Assembly: GCA_900768995.1 (NCBI GenBank)
Contig: CAAGEZ010000062.1
Coordinates: 1-60,563 of the forward strand
Length of the DNA stretch: 60,563 bases
Direction: 5' to 3'
Source of the DNA: Oscillospiraceae bacterium
GTDB taxonomy: Bacteria; Bacillota; Clostridia; Oscillospirales; Ruminococcaceae
The notes beneath the pieces were generated by a model. It saw only the letters and a list, made by a program, of their open reading frames with translations, was not told the DNA's origin and did no database searches. The translations under genes and the position numbers were made by a program. Positions 1 to 7,839 of the stretch are shown piece after piece (the first letter of the stretch is position 1; the number at the start of each line of letters is the position of its first letter).

Positions 1-160
1 CTGTTCGGTTTTTCAGTCTTTTCCTTGACTTCTTAATACTCTTCGTTATCATTTCTGATAACTCGGAATTTCAAGGGATCTTTTGGTCGTTCATTGTTCA
101 ATTTTCAAGATTCCGTTCACCGCTCTTCTCTCAGGCTTTTCAGCCCTCTGTCCGAGACAG
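1..160 (-). other. Probable 5' leader of an rRNA operon (16S gene outside the window)
   Basis: Read on the minus strand, this stretch contains CTTGAAAATTGAACAATGAA (about 95-114), close to the motif common in Firmicutes rRNA leaders and spacers. It follows two tandem consensus promoters and has no open reading frame. The rRNA gene itself is not visible, so the assignment is inference from promoter strength and leader motif. Confidence 0.5.
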
Positions 161-167
161 CTTATTT

Positions 168-196
168 ATTATATCACTTTCATTCATTTTTGTCAA
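168..196 (-). promoter_or_regulatory. Downstream promoter P2 of a probable rRNA operon
   Basis: On the minus strand there is a perfect TTGACA (191-196), a 17-bp spacer and a perfect TATAAT (168-173). No protein-coding frame follows before the window edge, and the leader resembles those upstream of 16S genes in Firmicutes. Confidence 0.75.
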
Positions 197-331
197 TTAA
201 GGTTTTGTAAATCTCTTTTGAACAAATTGTGAATGATGTGAGCCGCAATGACTTCCTCTTCGATTTCCTTTACTCAACTTCATTTCTTCCGTCTTTCAGT
301 CTTTCGTATCGGTATCACCGACAGCTTTATT

Positions 332-360
332 ATATTACCACACTTTTTCTCTCCTGTCAA
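332..360 (-). promoter_or_regulatory. Upstream promoter P1 of a probable rRNA operon
   Basis: On the minus strand TTGACA (355-360) and TAATAT (332-337) are separated by 17 bp. The sequence just downstream begins AAGCTGTC, as it does after the second promoter. Its target would be the rRNA genes inferred beyond the left edge. Confidence 0.6.
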
Positions 361-507
361 TACTTTTTCGACAGGTTTTTTTACTTTGGCAATTTTATAT
401 AACCGACGCCTATAAATATTCAACATCTATGTACATTATTATACCATAAATTACACCATTTTATGCTTTTCATTACTATCCGCCCCAAATATATACTATA
501 AATAAAA

Positions 508-540
508 ATCACCCGCCTCCGAAAAAATTCCGAAAGCGGG
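508..540 (-). terminator. Rho-independent terminator after the acyl-CoA synthetase gene
   Basis: On the minus strand a 10-bp stem (CCCGCTTTCG with CGGAGGCGGG, two G-U pairs) closes on an AT-rich loop and is followed by TGATTTTTAT. It lies 12 bp past the stop codon at 552. Between it and the rRNA promoters (361-507) I see only AT-rich non-coding DNA. Confidence 0.8.
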
Positions 541-551
541 CACACTATACA

Positions 552-2210
552 TTATTTTATTCCGTCATTTTCCCTTATCTCTACCCTGCGTATCTTGCCG
601 CTGATAGTCTTGGGGAGTTCATCTACAAATTCAATGATTCTGGGATACTTATAAGGAGCCGTGTTCTCCTTAACATAATTCTGTATTTCCTTCACAAGTG
701 CAGCGTCGCCCCTGCCCTTATATTCGCTTGTAAGCACAATAGTAGCCTTGACCACCTGACCTCTGATTGGGTCAGGAGCCGCCGTTATAGCTGCTTCAAG
801 AACCGCAGGGTGTTCCATAAGAATAGACTCAATCTCAAAAGGTCCTATCCTGTAGCCCGATGACTTTATAACATCGTCGATACGTCCCACATACCAGAAA
901 TATCCGTCACTATCCCTGTAAGCCGTGTCTCCCGTGTGGTAAAGTCCGTATGCAAATGCCTTCTCATTGGCAGCAGGATTATTATAGTACCCCTTGAACA
1001 GACCGTTGTTCACGCCCTCTTTGAGCCTTACGCATATCTCGCCCGTTGTTCCGTCAGGCACTTCATCGCCCTCAGTGTCCGCAATAACAACGTCAAACAA
1101 AGGCATAGCCTTGCCCATAGAACCCGAGCGTGACACAGACTTGTAGGGATTGCCGATAAGCAGAGTCGTCTCCGTCTGACCGAAGCCCTCCATAAGGCAA
1201 AGTCCGGTCATTTCCTTGAATCTGTCATAAACCTCAGCATTGAGTGCCTCGCCCGCAGTGGTGGCATATTTGAGAGAAGAAAGGTCATAGCCACCCATAC
1301 CCTCCTTAATAAAAAATCTGTACATCGTAGGGGGACAGCAAAGGCTCGTCACCTTGTATTTTTCAATAATATGAAGCACATCGCCCGGCACGAACCTCGT
1401 GAAATCATAAGTCATAACCGTTGCAGCAAGCGCCATCTGACCATAAATTTTGCCCCAGAAAAATTTTCCCCAGCCGCTCTCCGAAATAGTCAGATGCAGA
1501 CTGTCCTTGTTAAGATGATGCCAGTATTTTGCCGTGGGAATGTGTGCAACGCTGTATCTGTGAGAATGAATGACCATTTTGGGATAGCCCGTAGTGCCCG
1601 AAGAGAAGAACATCAGGCAGTCATCATCAACATTTGTGGCAATTCTGTCAAGCTTGTCCGAATAGCCCTCCAGCTTGTCATCAAAGGATATCCAGCCCTC
1701 ACGCCGACCCTTGACGATAAGCTTCAGCTTAAGGGGGCATTCAGCGCAGGCAGCCTCGATATTTTCACATACATCGCCGTCACCGGTAGCAATGATATGG
1801 TCAATGTTGCCCTCTCTGAAACGGTAAACATAGTCCTTTTTCTTAAGCTGATTAGTGGCAGGAATAAGAATAGCGCCTATCTTTTCAAGAGCAAAGGTAA
1901 CTATCCACATCTGCCAGTGACGCTTGAGAACGGTCATAACTCTCTCGCCCTTTTTAACCCCAAGGTCAAGGAGCATATTCGCCGCACGGTTTGAAAGCAG
2001 AGATAACTCGCCATAGCTGAAAATTCTCTCCCTGCCCTCATCGTCGCACCATATCATTGCCCGTCTCTCAGGCTCGGTCTCGGCGATCCTGTCGATAATA
2101 TCGTAAGCGTAGCTGAAATTTTCGGGGAGCTTCAAATCGAATTTGCTGATAACACCGTTTTCGTCAAAGCCTTCCTCGATGTACTGCATATGGATATCCT
2201 GTACGTTCAT
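552..2210 (-). CDS. AMP-forming acyl-CoA synthetase, medium-chain (MACS) type
   Basis: It would activate a carboxylic acid to its CoA thioester via an acyl-adenylate. Of the 552 residues, the ATP-binding signature FFSSGTTGYPK lies near 210, the core GEAL and EGFGQTETT motifs in the middle, the hinge motif YHTGDTAYRDSDGYF near 430, and the C-terminal catalytic lysine motif PKTISGKIRR at the end. A GTG start 21 bp upstream (2231) is in frame, but GGAGG ends 7 bp before the ATG at 2210, so I chose 2210. It is the last gene of a minus-strand cluster, 69 bp after the HAD phosphatase. The motifs cannot separate acetyl, butyryl or aromatic acid substrates. Confidence 0.85.
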   Translation of the reverse strand: MNVQDIHMQYIEEGFDENGVISKFDLKLPENFSYAYDIIDRIAETEPERRAMIWCDDEGRERIFSYGELSLLSNRAANMLLDLGVKKGERVMTVLKRHWQMWIVTFALEKIGAILIPATNQLKKKDYVYRFREGNIDHIIATGDGDVCENIEAACAECPLKLKLIVKGRREGWISFDDKLEGYSDKLDRIATNVDDDCLMFFSSGTTGYPKMVIHSHRYSVAHIPTAKYWHHLNKDSLHLTISESGWGKFFWGKIYGQMALAATVMTYDFTRFVPGDVLHIIEKYKVTSLCCPPTMYRFFIKEGMGGYDLSSLKYATTAGEALNAEVYDRFKEMTGLCLMEGFGQTETTLLIGNPYKSVSRSGSMGKAMPLFDVVIADTEGDEVPDGTTGEICVRLKEGVNNGLFKGYYNNPAANEKAFAYGLYHTGDTAYRDSDGYFWYVGRIDDVIKSSGYRIGPFEIESILMEHPAVLEAAITAAPDPIRGQVVKATIVLTSEYKGRGDAALVKEIQNYVKENTAPYKYPRIIEFVDELPKTISGKIRRVEIRENDGIK

Positions 2211-2279
2211 AAGCGAACCTCCGTCAGACACCTCGTGATACCCGTTTAAAAGCCACGGGATATATGAGATAAAATCATT

Positions 2280-2930
2280 TTATTTTACAGCAGCATTGAA
2301 AATATCTATAGGTGAATTTGCAATATAAGTTGCCTTGTTGTCCGTAAGCTCCTGAAGTGTTCGGAATCCCCATACACAGCCGATGCAGTCGCAGCCCGCA
2401 TTGTGAGCCGTCTGCATATCAACGGAGGAATCCCCCGCAAAAAGCACATCCTTGGGAGAAACGCCAAGCTTTTCCATAATGTGAAGAGCTATCTGCGGGT
2501 CGGGCTTTTTCTCAAAGCCCTCTTTTTTTCCCGAAACATAGGAAAAAGTGTCTCCGAACATACTTGTCACAATGGTCTGAGTGAAATTATCGGGCTTGTT
2601 TGAAGCCACCGCAATAAGTATCCCCTCAGCCTTTAACTTGTCAAGAAGCTCTGTTATGCCGTCATAAGGGCGGGTGCATACATTGTAGTTTCTGCCGTAA
2701 ATTTCGTCAAAAACAGCTTTGACCCTTGCAATGTTCTCCTCGCTCCTCTCGCTTTCGGGAAGAGCACGGCGGATAAGCATCGGAACACCGTCACCCACAA
2801 AATAGCGGAAGCTGTCCATAGGGTGAGTGGGATATCCGAACCTTTCAAGAGCACTGTTGCAGGCATTGCCCAAGTCCTCAAGAGAGTTTACCAGCGTGCC
2901 GTCAAGGTCAAAAATAACAAGCTTATACAT
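2280..2930 (-). CDS. HAD-family phosphatase, phosphoglycolate phosphatase-like
   Basis: This 216-residue protein has the HAD nucleophile motif DLDGTLVNS at residues 8-16, a helical cap, the threonine/serine motif VASNKP near 115, the lysine region KKPDP near 145 and the acidic motif FAGDSSVDMQTA near 165. This is the Gph/PpaX layout (subfamily IA with a small helical cap). The start is an ATG after AAAGGAATTTT. A 130-bp gap separates it from tgt upstream; a TATAAT-like sequence on the minus strand near 2970 may give it its own weak promoter. The physiological substrate cannot be told from sequence. Confidence 0.8.
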   Translation of the reverse strand: MYKLVIFDLDGTLVNSLEDLGNACNSALERFGYPTHPMDSFRYFVGDGVPMLIRRALPESERSEENIARVKAVFDEIYGRNYNVCTRPYDGITELLDKLKAEGILIAVASNKPDNFTQTIVTSMFGDTFSYVSGKKEGFEKKPDPQIALHIMEKLGVSPKDVLFAGDSSVDMQTAHNAGCDCIGCVWGFRTLQELTDNKATYIANSPIDIFNAAVK

Positions 2931-3060
2931 AAAATTCCTTTCCGGATATTTCCTGTCGCAATTATTATATTACCACATTATGGGAATAATTTTCAGTCTT
3001 TTTTGTGAACTGTTTAAGAATTTTGATGAATGTTCCGACATTGTTCTGTAAATGTCAACA

Positions 3061-4254
3061 TCAATCTTCAAGCTTTGACGCAAGAAGCGTTGAATACTTT
3101 GCTCTGAACTCATCAAATGTATCATTATCCAGCGCATCTCTTATTTTTTCCATAAGAGTGTTGTAAAAATACAGGTTATGCGCCACCGCAAGTCTGCCCG
3201 CAAGCTGCTCGTCCGCCTTAAACAGATGACGGATATATGCACGGGTGAAATTGCGGCAGGTGGGGCAGTCGCACTCAGGGTCAAGAGGACGTGGATCAGT
3301 CTCATAGCACTTGTTCGTAGCGTGCATAATGCCGTTCCAGGTAAATATAGTAGCGTGGCGTGCGTTTCTGCTTGGCATAACGCAGTCAAAAAGGTCAATG
3401 CCCCTTGCAACGCCCTCGATAATGTTGGAGGGAGTGCCCACGCCCATAAGATACCTTATTTTATTTGCAGGCATAACAGGAACGACCGAGTCAAGGATAC
3501 GGTACATTTCCTCCGTAGGCTCGCCCACAGCCAGACCGCCCACAGCATAGCCGTCCATATCAAGCTTTGCTATCTCCTCCATATGCTTTATTCTCAGATC
3601 CTCAAAAACCGAGCCCTGATTTATGCCGAAAAGGAGCTGATGCTTGTTAATGGTATCGGGGAGAGAATTGAGCCTCTCCATTTCCGCCTTGCATCTAACA
3701 AGCCAGCGGACAGTTCTGTCGCAGGAATTTTTCGTGTAGCTGTATGCTTTCCGAATTATTTTTTTCTTAGTCTCCTCGTCCATATCGTGAGTTATCTGCG
3801 CCATATGATTGTCCACGCACTCGTCAAACGCCATAGCAATGGTAGAGCCGAGATTTGACTGTATCTGCATAGACTCCTCGGGGCCCATAAAAATTCTCCG
3901 ACCGTCAACATGGGAATTGAAATAAACGCCCTCCTCCTTTATCTTGCGGAGCTTCGCAAGGGAGAACACCTGAAATCCGCCGCTGTCCGTAAGGATAGGC
4001 TTGTCCCAGTTCATAAACTTGTGCAGACCGCCCATTTCCCTTACAATTTTGTCGCCGGGGCGCACGTGGAGATGATAAGTGTTGCACAGCTCCACCTGGC
4101 ATTTAAGCTCATTTTTAAGGTCGATAGAAGAAATGCCGCCCTTGATAGCCGCAGCAGTTCCCACGTTCATAAAGCAGGGAGTCTGAAAGCTGCCGTGAAC
4201 GGTGTCAAACTTTCCCCTGCGTGCTTTTCCGTTTGTTTTTATAAGTGTGTACAT
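3061..4254 (-). CDS. tgt: tRNA-guanine transglycosylase (Tgt)
   Basis: Exchanges guanine for a queuosine precursor at the wobble position of GUN-anticodon tRNAs. Visible marks are the catalytic aspartate region TDSGGFQVFSL near residue 90, GGLAVGEP near 240, the second aspartate region IDLFDCVMPSRNARH near 290, and the zinc site CDCPTCRNF followed by a histidine near 340. The 397-residue length is slightly above the usual 370-390. Gene order queA, small membrane protein, tgt on the minus strand links it to queuosine formation: Tgt inserts the base and QueA adds the ribosyl moiety. The gap to the preceding small gene is 24 bp. Confidence 0.95.
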   Translation of the reverse strand: MYTLIKTNGKARRGKFDTVHGSFQTPCFMNVGTAAAIKGGISSIDLKNELKCQVELCNTYHLHVRPGDKIVREMGGLHKFMNWDKPILTDSGGFQVFSLAKLRKIKEEGVYFNSHVDGRRIFMGPEESMQIQSNLGSTIAMAFDECVDNHMAQITHDMDEETKKKIIRKAYSYTKNSCDRTVRWLVRCKAEMERLNSLPDTINKHQLLFGINQGSVFEDLRIKHMEEIAKLDMDGYAVGGLAVGEPTEEMYRILDSVVPVMPANKIRYLMGVGTPSNIIEGVARGIDLFDCVMPSRNARHATIFTWNGIMHATNKCYETDPRPLDPECDCPTCRNFTRAYIRHLFKADEQLAGRLAVAHNLYFYNTLMEKIRDALDNDTFDEFRAKYSTLLASKLED

Positions 4255-4278
4255 AGATGTTGATTCCTTTATATAAAT

Positions 4279-4605
4279 TTATTTTAATAAAACGCCAAAT
4301 ATCAAAATAAGCATCAGCAAAAGAAGTATTGCCGCAAGAAGCATTAACATTTCACGCAGCGAATATAAGGTGCATACCCCACCGTCATCGCAGCAGTAAA
4401 CATCTACCTCACAATTCAGATGCTTTGCAGGCTTTCTTCCGTCATATACAGCAAAATTCTCTACCGAAATATATTTTTTATCATTTACGGTAACGATGTA
4501 GCGGTAATAATCAATACCCCTGTAAGTTTTACATATCTCGTATCCCGTCACAATGCCCGTGCCTTTTTTTCCAAAGAAAACAGCTTTAAGAATCAAAAAA
4601 ATCAT
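4279..4605 (-). CDS. Small membrane protein of unknown function
   Basis: The 108-residue product has a short hydrophobic N-terminus, a soluble middle part rich in Tyr, Cys and Asp (with the pair YCCDDGG), and a strong C-terminal membrane helix of Leu/Ile/Met at about residues 87-107. The overall look recalls DUF3592-type membrane proteins, but I would not assign it. It sits between queA (15-bp gap) and tgt (24-bp gap), so it is almost certainly co-transcribed with both. A ribosome binding site (AAAGG) lies 11 bp before the ATG. A role in queuosine metabolism is not shown by anything but position. Confidence 0.7.
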   Translation of the reverse strand: MIFLILKAVFFGKKGTGIVTGYEICKTYRGIDYYRYIVTVNDKKYISVENFAVYDGRKPAKHLNCEVDVYCCDDGGVCTLYSLREMLMLLAAILLLLMLILIFGVLLK

Positions 4606-4620
4606 TTGATAAAATACCTT

Positions 4621-5853
4621 TTAAAGTATCAGCATAGCATCTCCAAAACTGAAAAATCTATACTTTTCTTCAACCGCAGTCCTGTAAGCATTCATCGTAT
4701 TATCATATCCCATAAAAGCGGAAACCAGCATAATAAGCGTGCTTTCGGGCAGGTGGAAATTGGTGATAAGACCGTCAAGCACCTTGAATTTGTAGCCGGG
4801 ATAAATGAAAATATCCGTGTAGCCCTCAGCTTCCTTTATCTCGCCGTTATTGAAGCTTGCAACACTTTCAAGGGTTCGGCAGGAAGTAGTTCCCACGGCA
4901 ATAACACGTCCACCCTCAGCCTTTGTCCTGTTGATAAGCTCCGCAGTCTCCGCAGGAAGATGATAATGCTCCGAGTGCATCTTGTGCTCCTTGACCTCGT
5001 CCTCCTTTACGGGACGGAAAGTGCCGAGACCAACGTGAAGAGTGACAAACGCCGTGTTTATTCCCTTTTGATGAAGCTCCTCTATCATTTCCTTTGTAAA
5101 ATGAAGTCCTGCAGTAGGCGCAGCCGCAGAGCCGAGCTCGTGGGAATAAACGGTCTGATAACGCTCCTTGTCCTCAAGCTTTTTCGTGATGTACGGCGGC
5201 AGGGGCATCTGTCCCACGTCCTCAAGAGCGGTGAAGAAATTGCCCTCGCATTCAAATTTCGCAATGCGGTTTCCGCCCTCAACAGTTTCCAGTATCTCAG
5301 CTTTCAGTCTGCCGTTCCCGAAAGAAAATTTAGTTCCTGGCTTCGCCTTTTTTCCGGGGCGGACAAGAATTTCCCACACCTTATCGCCCTTCTGTTCAAG
5401 GAGCAGAAATTCGATGAATGAGCCTGTGCCCTCCTTTTCGCCGTACAGACGTGCAGGCAGAACCCTCGAATCGTTCATTACAAGCAGGTCACCTTTTTTA
5501 AGGTGGCTGCATAAATTATAAAAGCGGTCGTGGGAAATCTCGCCGCTCTCCCTGTCAACGCACATCAGCCTCGATGAATTTCTCGGCTCCGCAGGGGTCT
5601 GTGCAATAAGCTCTTCGGGGAGATCGTACCAGAAATCCGAACGCTTCATCGTGCTGATGTCAAGCTCGGTGTCCACCTTTATCTCAGGCATTTTTTCAAG
5701 CTCTGCGGCGCATTTTTTCGCCCACTCGGGAGCCTCCGAGAAATTTTTCAGATGAACGCATATGCCGCTCTTTCCCGCAATGTTTTCCGAAACAAATTTA
5801 TCAAACTCTTCCCTGCTTCTCGCAGCGGCAAGATCATACTCGATATTTTCCAA
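4621..5853 (-). CDS. queA: S-adenosylmethionine:tRNA ribosyltransferase-isomerase (QueA) with N-terminal extension
   Basis: QueA transfers and isomerises the ribosyl group of SAM onto preQ1 in tRNA, giving epoxyqueuosine. The conserved enzyme begins at MKRSDFWYDLPEELIAQ (ATG at 5649) and runs 342 residues, the usual length, with VMNDSRVLPARL, AAPTAGLHFT and TNFHLPESTL typical of the family. Upstream in the same frame is another 68 codons with charged, protein-like composition and the same codon style, opening at a TTG (5853) that follows AAAGGAAG by 9 bp. The ATG at 5649 has no good ribosome binding site, so I annotate the longer form. The extension's function is unknown. Further upstream the same open frame only crosses the antisense of the lysine riboswitch. 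Confidence 0.85.
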   Translation of the reverse strand: MENIEYDLAAARSREEFDKFVSENIAGKSGICVHLKNFSEAPEWAKKCAAELEKMPEIKVDTELDISTMKRSDFWYDLPEELIAQTPAEPRNSSRLMCVDRESGEISHDRFYNLCSHLKKGDLLVMNDSRVLPARLYGEKEGTGSFIEFLLLEQKGDKVWEILVRPGKKAKPGTKFSFGNGRLKAEILETVEGGNRIAKFECEGNFFTALEDVGQMPLPPYITKKLEDKERYQTVYSHELGSAAAPTAGLHFTKEMIEELHQKGINTAFVTLHVGLGTFRPVKEDEVKEHKMHSEHYHLPAETAELINRTKAEGGRVIAVGTTSCRTLESVASFNNGEIKEAEGYTDIFIYPGYKFKVLDGLITNFHLPESTLIMLVSAFMGYDNTMNAYRTAVEEKYRFFSFGDAMLIL

Positions 5854-5925
5854 TTCTGACAGCTTCCTTTCAAATGTGTATGTACAAAAAACTCCGTGAT
5901 ACGGCAAAAAATTTACAAACAGGTA

Positions 5926-5955
5926 TTGACAAAAGCATAAACATATTATATAATT
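5926..5955 (+). promoter_or_regulatory. Promoter of the lysine biosynthesis operon
   Basis: TTGACA (5926-5931), 18-bp spacer, TATAAT (5950-5955). The lysine riboswitch starts about 10 bp downstream. The -10 lies inside TATTATATAATA, which is symmetrical and also gives a TATAAT on the minus strand towards queA. Confidence 0.85.
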
Positions 5956-5965
5956 AACCTTGATA

Positions 5966-6240
5966 AACTGATAGAGGCGCAGTAAAGATGAGTACCCGTC
6001 CGCAGGCACCGCAGCCGTTGTTATGTTCGGGGAAAGGCGATACTGCCGAAGCTTTGGGAGCTGCGGAGCTTTCACCGCTGAGCGTATGCCGAAGAGGTAT
6101 GCGATTGTCATCATAGCTTGATGTGATGGAGTGCTATCGTGCCGTAAATACGGGGCAATAACAGGCTACACTGTTTTGTGCAGGCACTTTTACATTATAT
6201 TATACACTATGATGGATCGGTTTTCAACCGATTTTTTTTA
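5966..6240 (+). ncRNA. Lysine riboswitch (L-box) with terminator
   Basis: Conserved L-box pieces are visible in order: GATAGAGGCGC (5971-5981), GAGTA (5991-5995), the AGGCGATACTGCCGAAG segment (about 6034-6050), and TGATGGAGTGCTATC (about 6124-6139). The expression platform is a perfect 7-bp hairpin (6216-6222 with 6226-6232) running into eight T residues (6232-6239). Established behaviour of the family is that lysine binding favours the terminator and turns off downstream genes, here asd, a GNAT gene, dapA and dapB. Confidence 0.93.
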
Positions 6241-6282
6241 TTTCTCTGTAAAATTTTATTAAATAATAAAGGAGTATTTCAG

Positions 6283-7365
6283 ATGAAGCAGTACAATGTT
6301 GGTATTATCGGAGCAACAGGTATGGTGGGACAGCGTTTTTCCCTCCTCCTGGCAGAACACCCCTGGTTTAACGTAAAGGTCCTTGCAGCCTCCCCCAGAA
6401 GCGCAGGCAAGCGCTATGAGGACGCAGTAGGTGCAAAGTGGGCAATGAAGCAGCCTATCCCCGAAAAGTTCAGAGATATGATCGTTATGGACGCAACTGC
6501 CGATATCGAAAAGATCGCATCTCAGGTAGACTTCGTTTTCTGCGCAGTGGATATGAAGAAGGACGAGATAAAGGCACTTGAAGAGCGCTATGCAAAGGCT
6601 GAATGCCCCGTTGTTTCCAACAACTCCGCTCACAGAGCTACTCCCGACGTTCCTATGGTAGTGCCCGAGATAAACCCCGAGCACATTGAGATAATCAAGG
6701 CTCAGAGAGAAAGACTCGGCACAAAGCGTGGATTTATCGCAGTTAAGTCCAACTGCTCACTCCAGAGCTATGTTCCCGCTCTCAACGCCCTCAAGGATAC
6801 ATACGGAATCAAGCAGGCAATGGTATGCACATATCAGGCTATCTCAGGCGCAGGCAAGACCTTCGAGACAATGCCCGAGATAATCGACAACGTTATCCCC
6901 TACATCGGCGGCGAGGAAGAAAAGTCCGAGCAGGAGCCCCTCAAGATCTGGGGTCACATTGAGGGCAATAAGATCGTCAACGCAGACGGTCCCAAGATCT
7001 CCTCACAGTGCCTGAGAGTTCCCGTTTCCGACGGTCACACAGCCGCAATTTTCGTTCAGTTCGACAAGAAGCCCACAAAGGAAGAGGTCATCAGCGCTTG
7101 GAGAAATTACAGCGGCGTTCCTCAGGAGCTTGAGCTTCCCTCAGCACCCAAGCAGTTCCTCCACTACTTTGAGGAGGATAACCGCCCTCAGGCTAAGCTT
7201 GACAGAAACCTCGAAAACGGTATGGCAATCTCCATCGGCCGTCTGAGAGATGACATCATCTGGGACTACAAGTTCGTATGCCTCTCCCACAACACCCTCA
7301 GAGGTGCAGCAGGCGGCGCAGTTCTTATGGCTGAGCTCCTCGCAGCAAAGGGCTATTTTGACTGA
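6283..7365 (+). CDS. asd: Aspartate-semialdehyde dehydrogenase
   Basis: Reduces aspartyl phosphate to aspartate semialdehyde, the branch point to lysine, threonine and methionine. The NADP-binding motif GATGMVGQRF is at residues 9-18, and the catalytic cysteine lies in KSNCSLQSY near residue 165. The length (360) and the NCS motif resemble the archaeal/fungal-type enzyme rather than the classical bacterial one. The start ATG at 6283 follows AAAGGAG by 8 bp; an in-frame extension upstream only covers the riboswitch. First gene of the lysine riboswitch operon; the stop overlaps the next start by one base. Confidence 0.95.
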   Translation: MKQYNVGIIGATGMVGQRFSLLLAEHPWFNVKVLAASPRSAGKRYEDAVGAKWAMKQPIPEKFRDMIVMDATADIEKIASQVDFVFCAVDMKKDEIKALEERYAKAECPVVSNNSAHRATPDVPMVVPEINPEHIEIIKAQRERLGTKRGFIAVKSNCSLQSYVPALNALKDTYGIKQAMVCTYQAISGAGKTFETMPEIIDNVIPYIGGEEEKSEQEPLKIWGHIEGNKIVNADGPKISSQCLRVPVSDGHTAAIFVQFDKKPTKEEVISAWRNYSGVPQELELPSAPKQFLHYFEEDNRPQAKLDRNLENGMAISIGRLRDDIIWDYKFVCLSHNTLRGAAGGAVLMAELLAAKGYFD

Positions 7366-7835
7366 TGAACTGCTCGGATATTACCGTAAGACGTGCAGAT
7401 ATCGCCGATGCCCCGGAGCTTTCAAGGCTCATTCACGAGCTGGCGGAATACGAAAAAATGTCGGATAAATGCACAGCCACACCCGAAAGCGTCGCTGAAA
7501 TGATGAAAGAGCCGAACGGTCTTCTCGGAATAATTGCCGAAGCGGACGGAAAAGCCGTAGGTATGGCAGTTTACAGCATTTACAGACTTGCCACATTTTC
7601 GGGAAAGCGTGTCCTCTATATCGAGGATATCTATGTTGAAGAAAATTTCAGAGGCAATGGTCTCGGCAGAAAGCTTTTTGATGAGATAATAAGCACCGCA
7701 AAAGAGCTTGAATGCATAAAAATAGAATGGAAGTGCCTTAGCTGGAACACTCCCGCACAGAAATTCTATCACAGCATAGGCGGCTCTGCCGACCCGGAAT
7801 GGCTCACATACACACTCGACCTACGAAAGGATTGA
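7365..7835 (+). CDS. GNAT-family N-acetyltransferase in the lysine operon
   Basis: The 156-residue protein has the GNAT fold marks: an N-terminal RRADIADAPELSRLI start, the beta-4/loop region YIEDIYVEENFRGNGLGRKLF (residues 85-105) with the acetyl-CoA pyrophosphate loop RGNGLG, and a C-terminal WNTPAQKFYHSIGG segment. It resembles the diamine (spermine/spermidine) acetyltransferase branch. Its ATG overlaps the asd stop by one base and its stop is 4 bp before dapA, so it is translated within the lysine operon. The substrate is unknown; lysine, an intermediate or a polyamine are guesses from context. Confidence 0.85.
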   Translation: MNCSDITVRRADIADAPELSRLIHELAEYEKMSDKCTATPESVAEMMKEPNGLLGIIAEADGKAVGMAVYSIYRLATFSGKRVLYIEDIYVEENFRGNGLGRKLFDEIISTAKELECIKIEWKCLSWNTPAQKFYHSIGGSADPEWLTYTLDLRKD

Positions 7836-7839
7836 TATT

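Noticed and set aside
1371..1994. Plus-strand open frame of 207 codons inside the acyl-CoA synthetase gene
   Set aside because: It is the antisense of a well-conserved gene, has no ribosome binding site and no family-like sequence.
4420..5421. Plus-strand open frame of 333 codons opposite the small membrane protein gene and queA
   Set aside because: It runs antisense through two genes and resembles translated noise; long antisense frames are common here because of codon use.
5854..6114. Further upstream in-frame extension of queA to an ATG at 6114
   Set aside because: This stretch is the antisense of the lysine riboswitch and contains the promoter; its composition is not protein-like.
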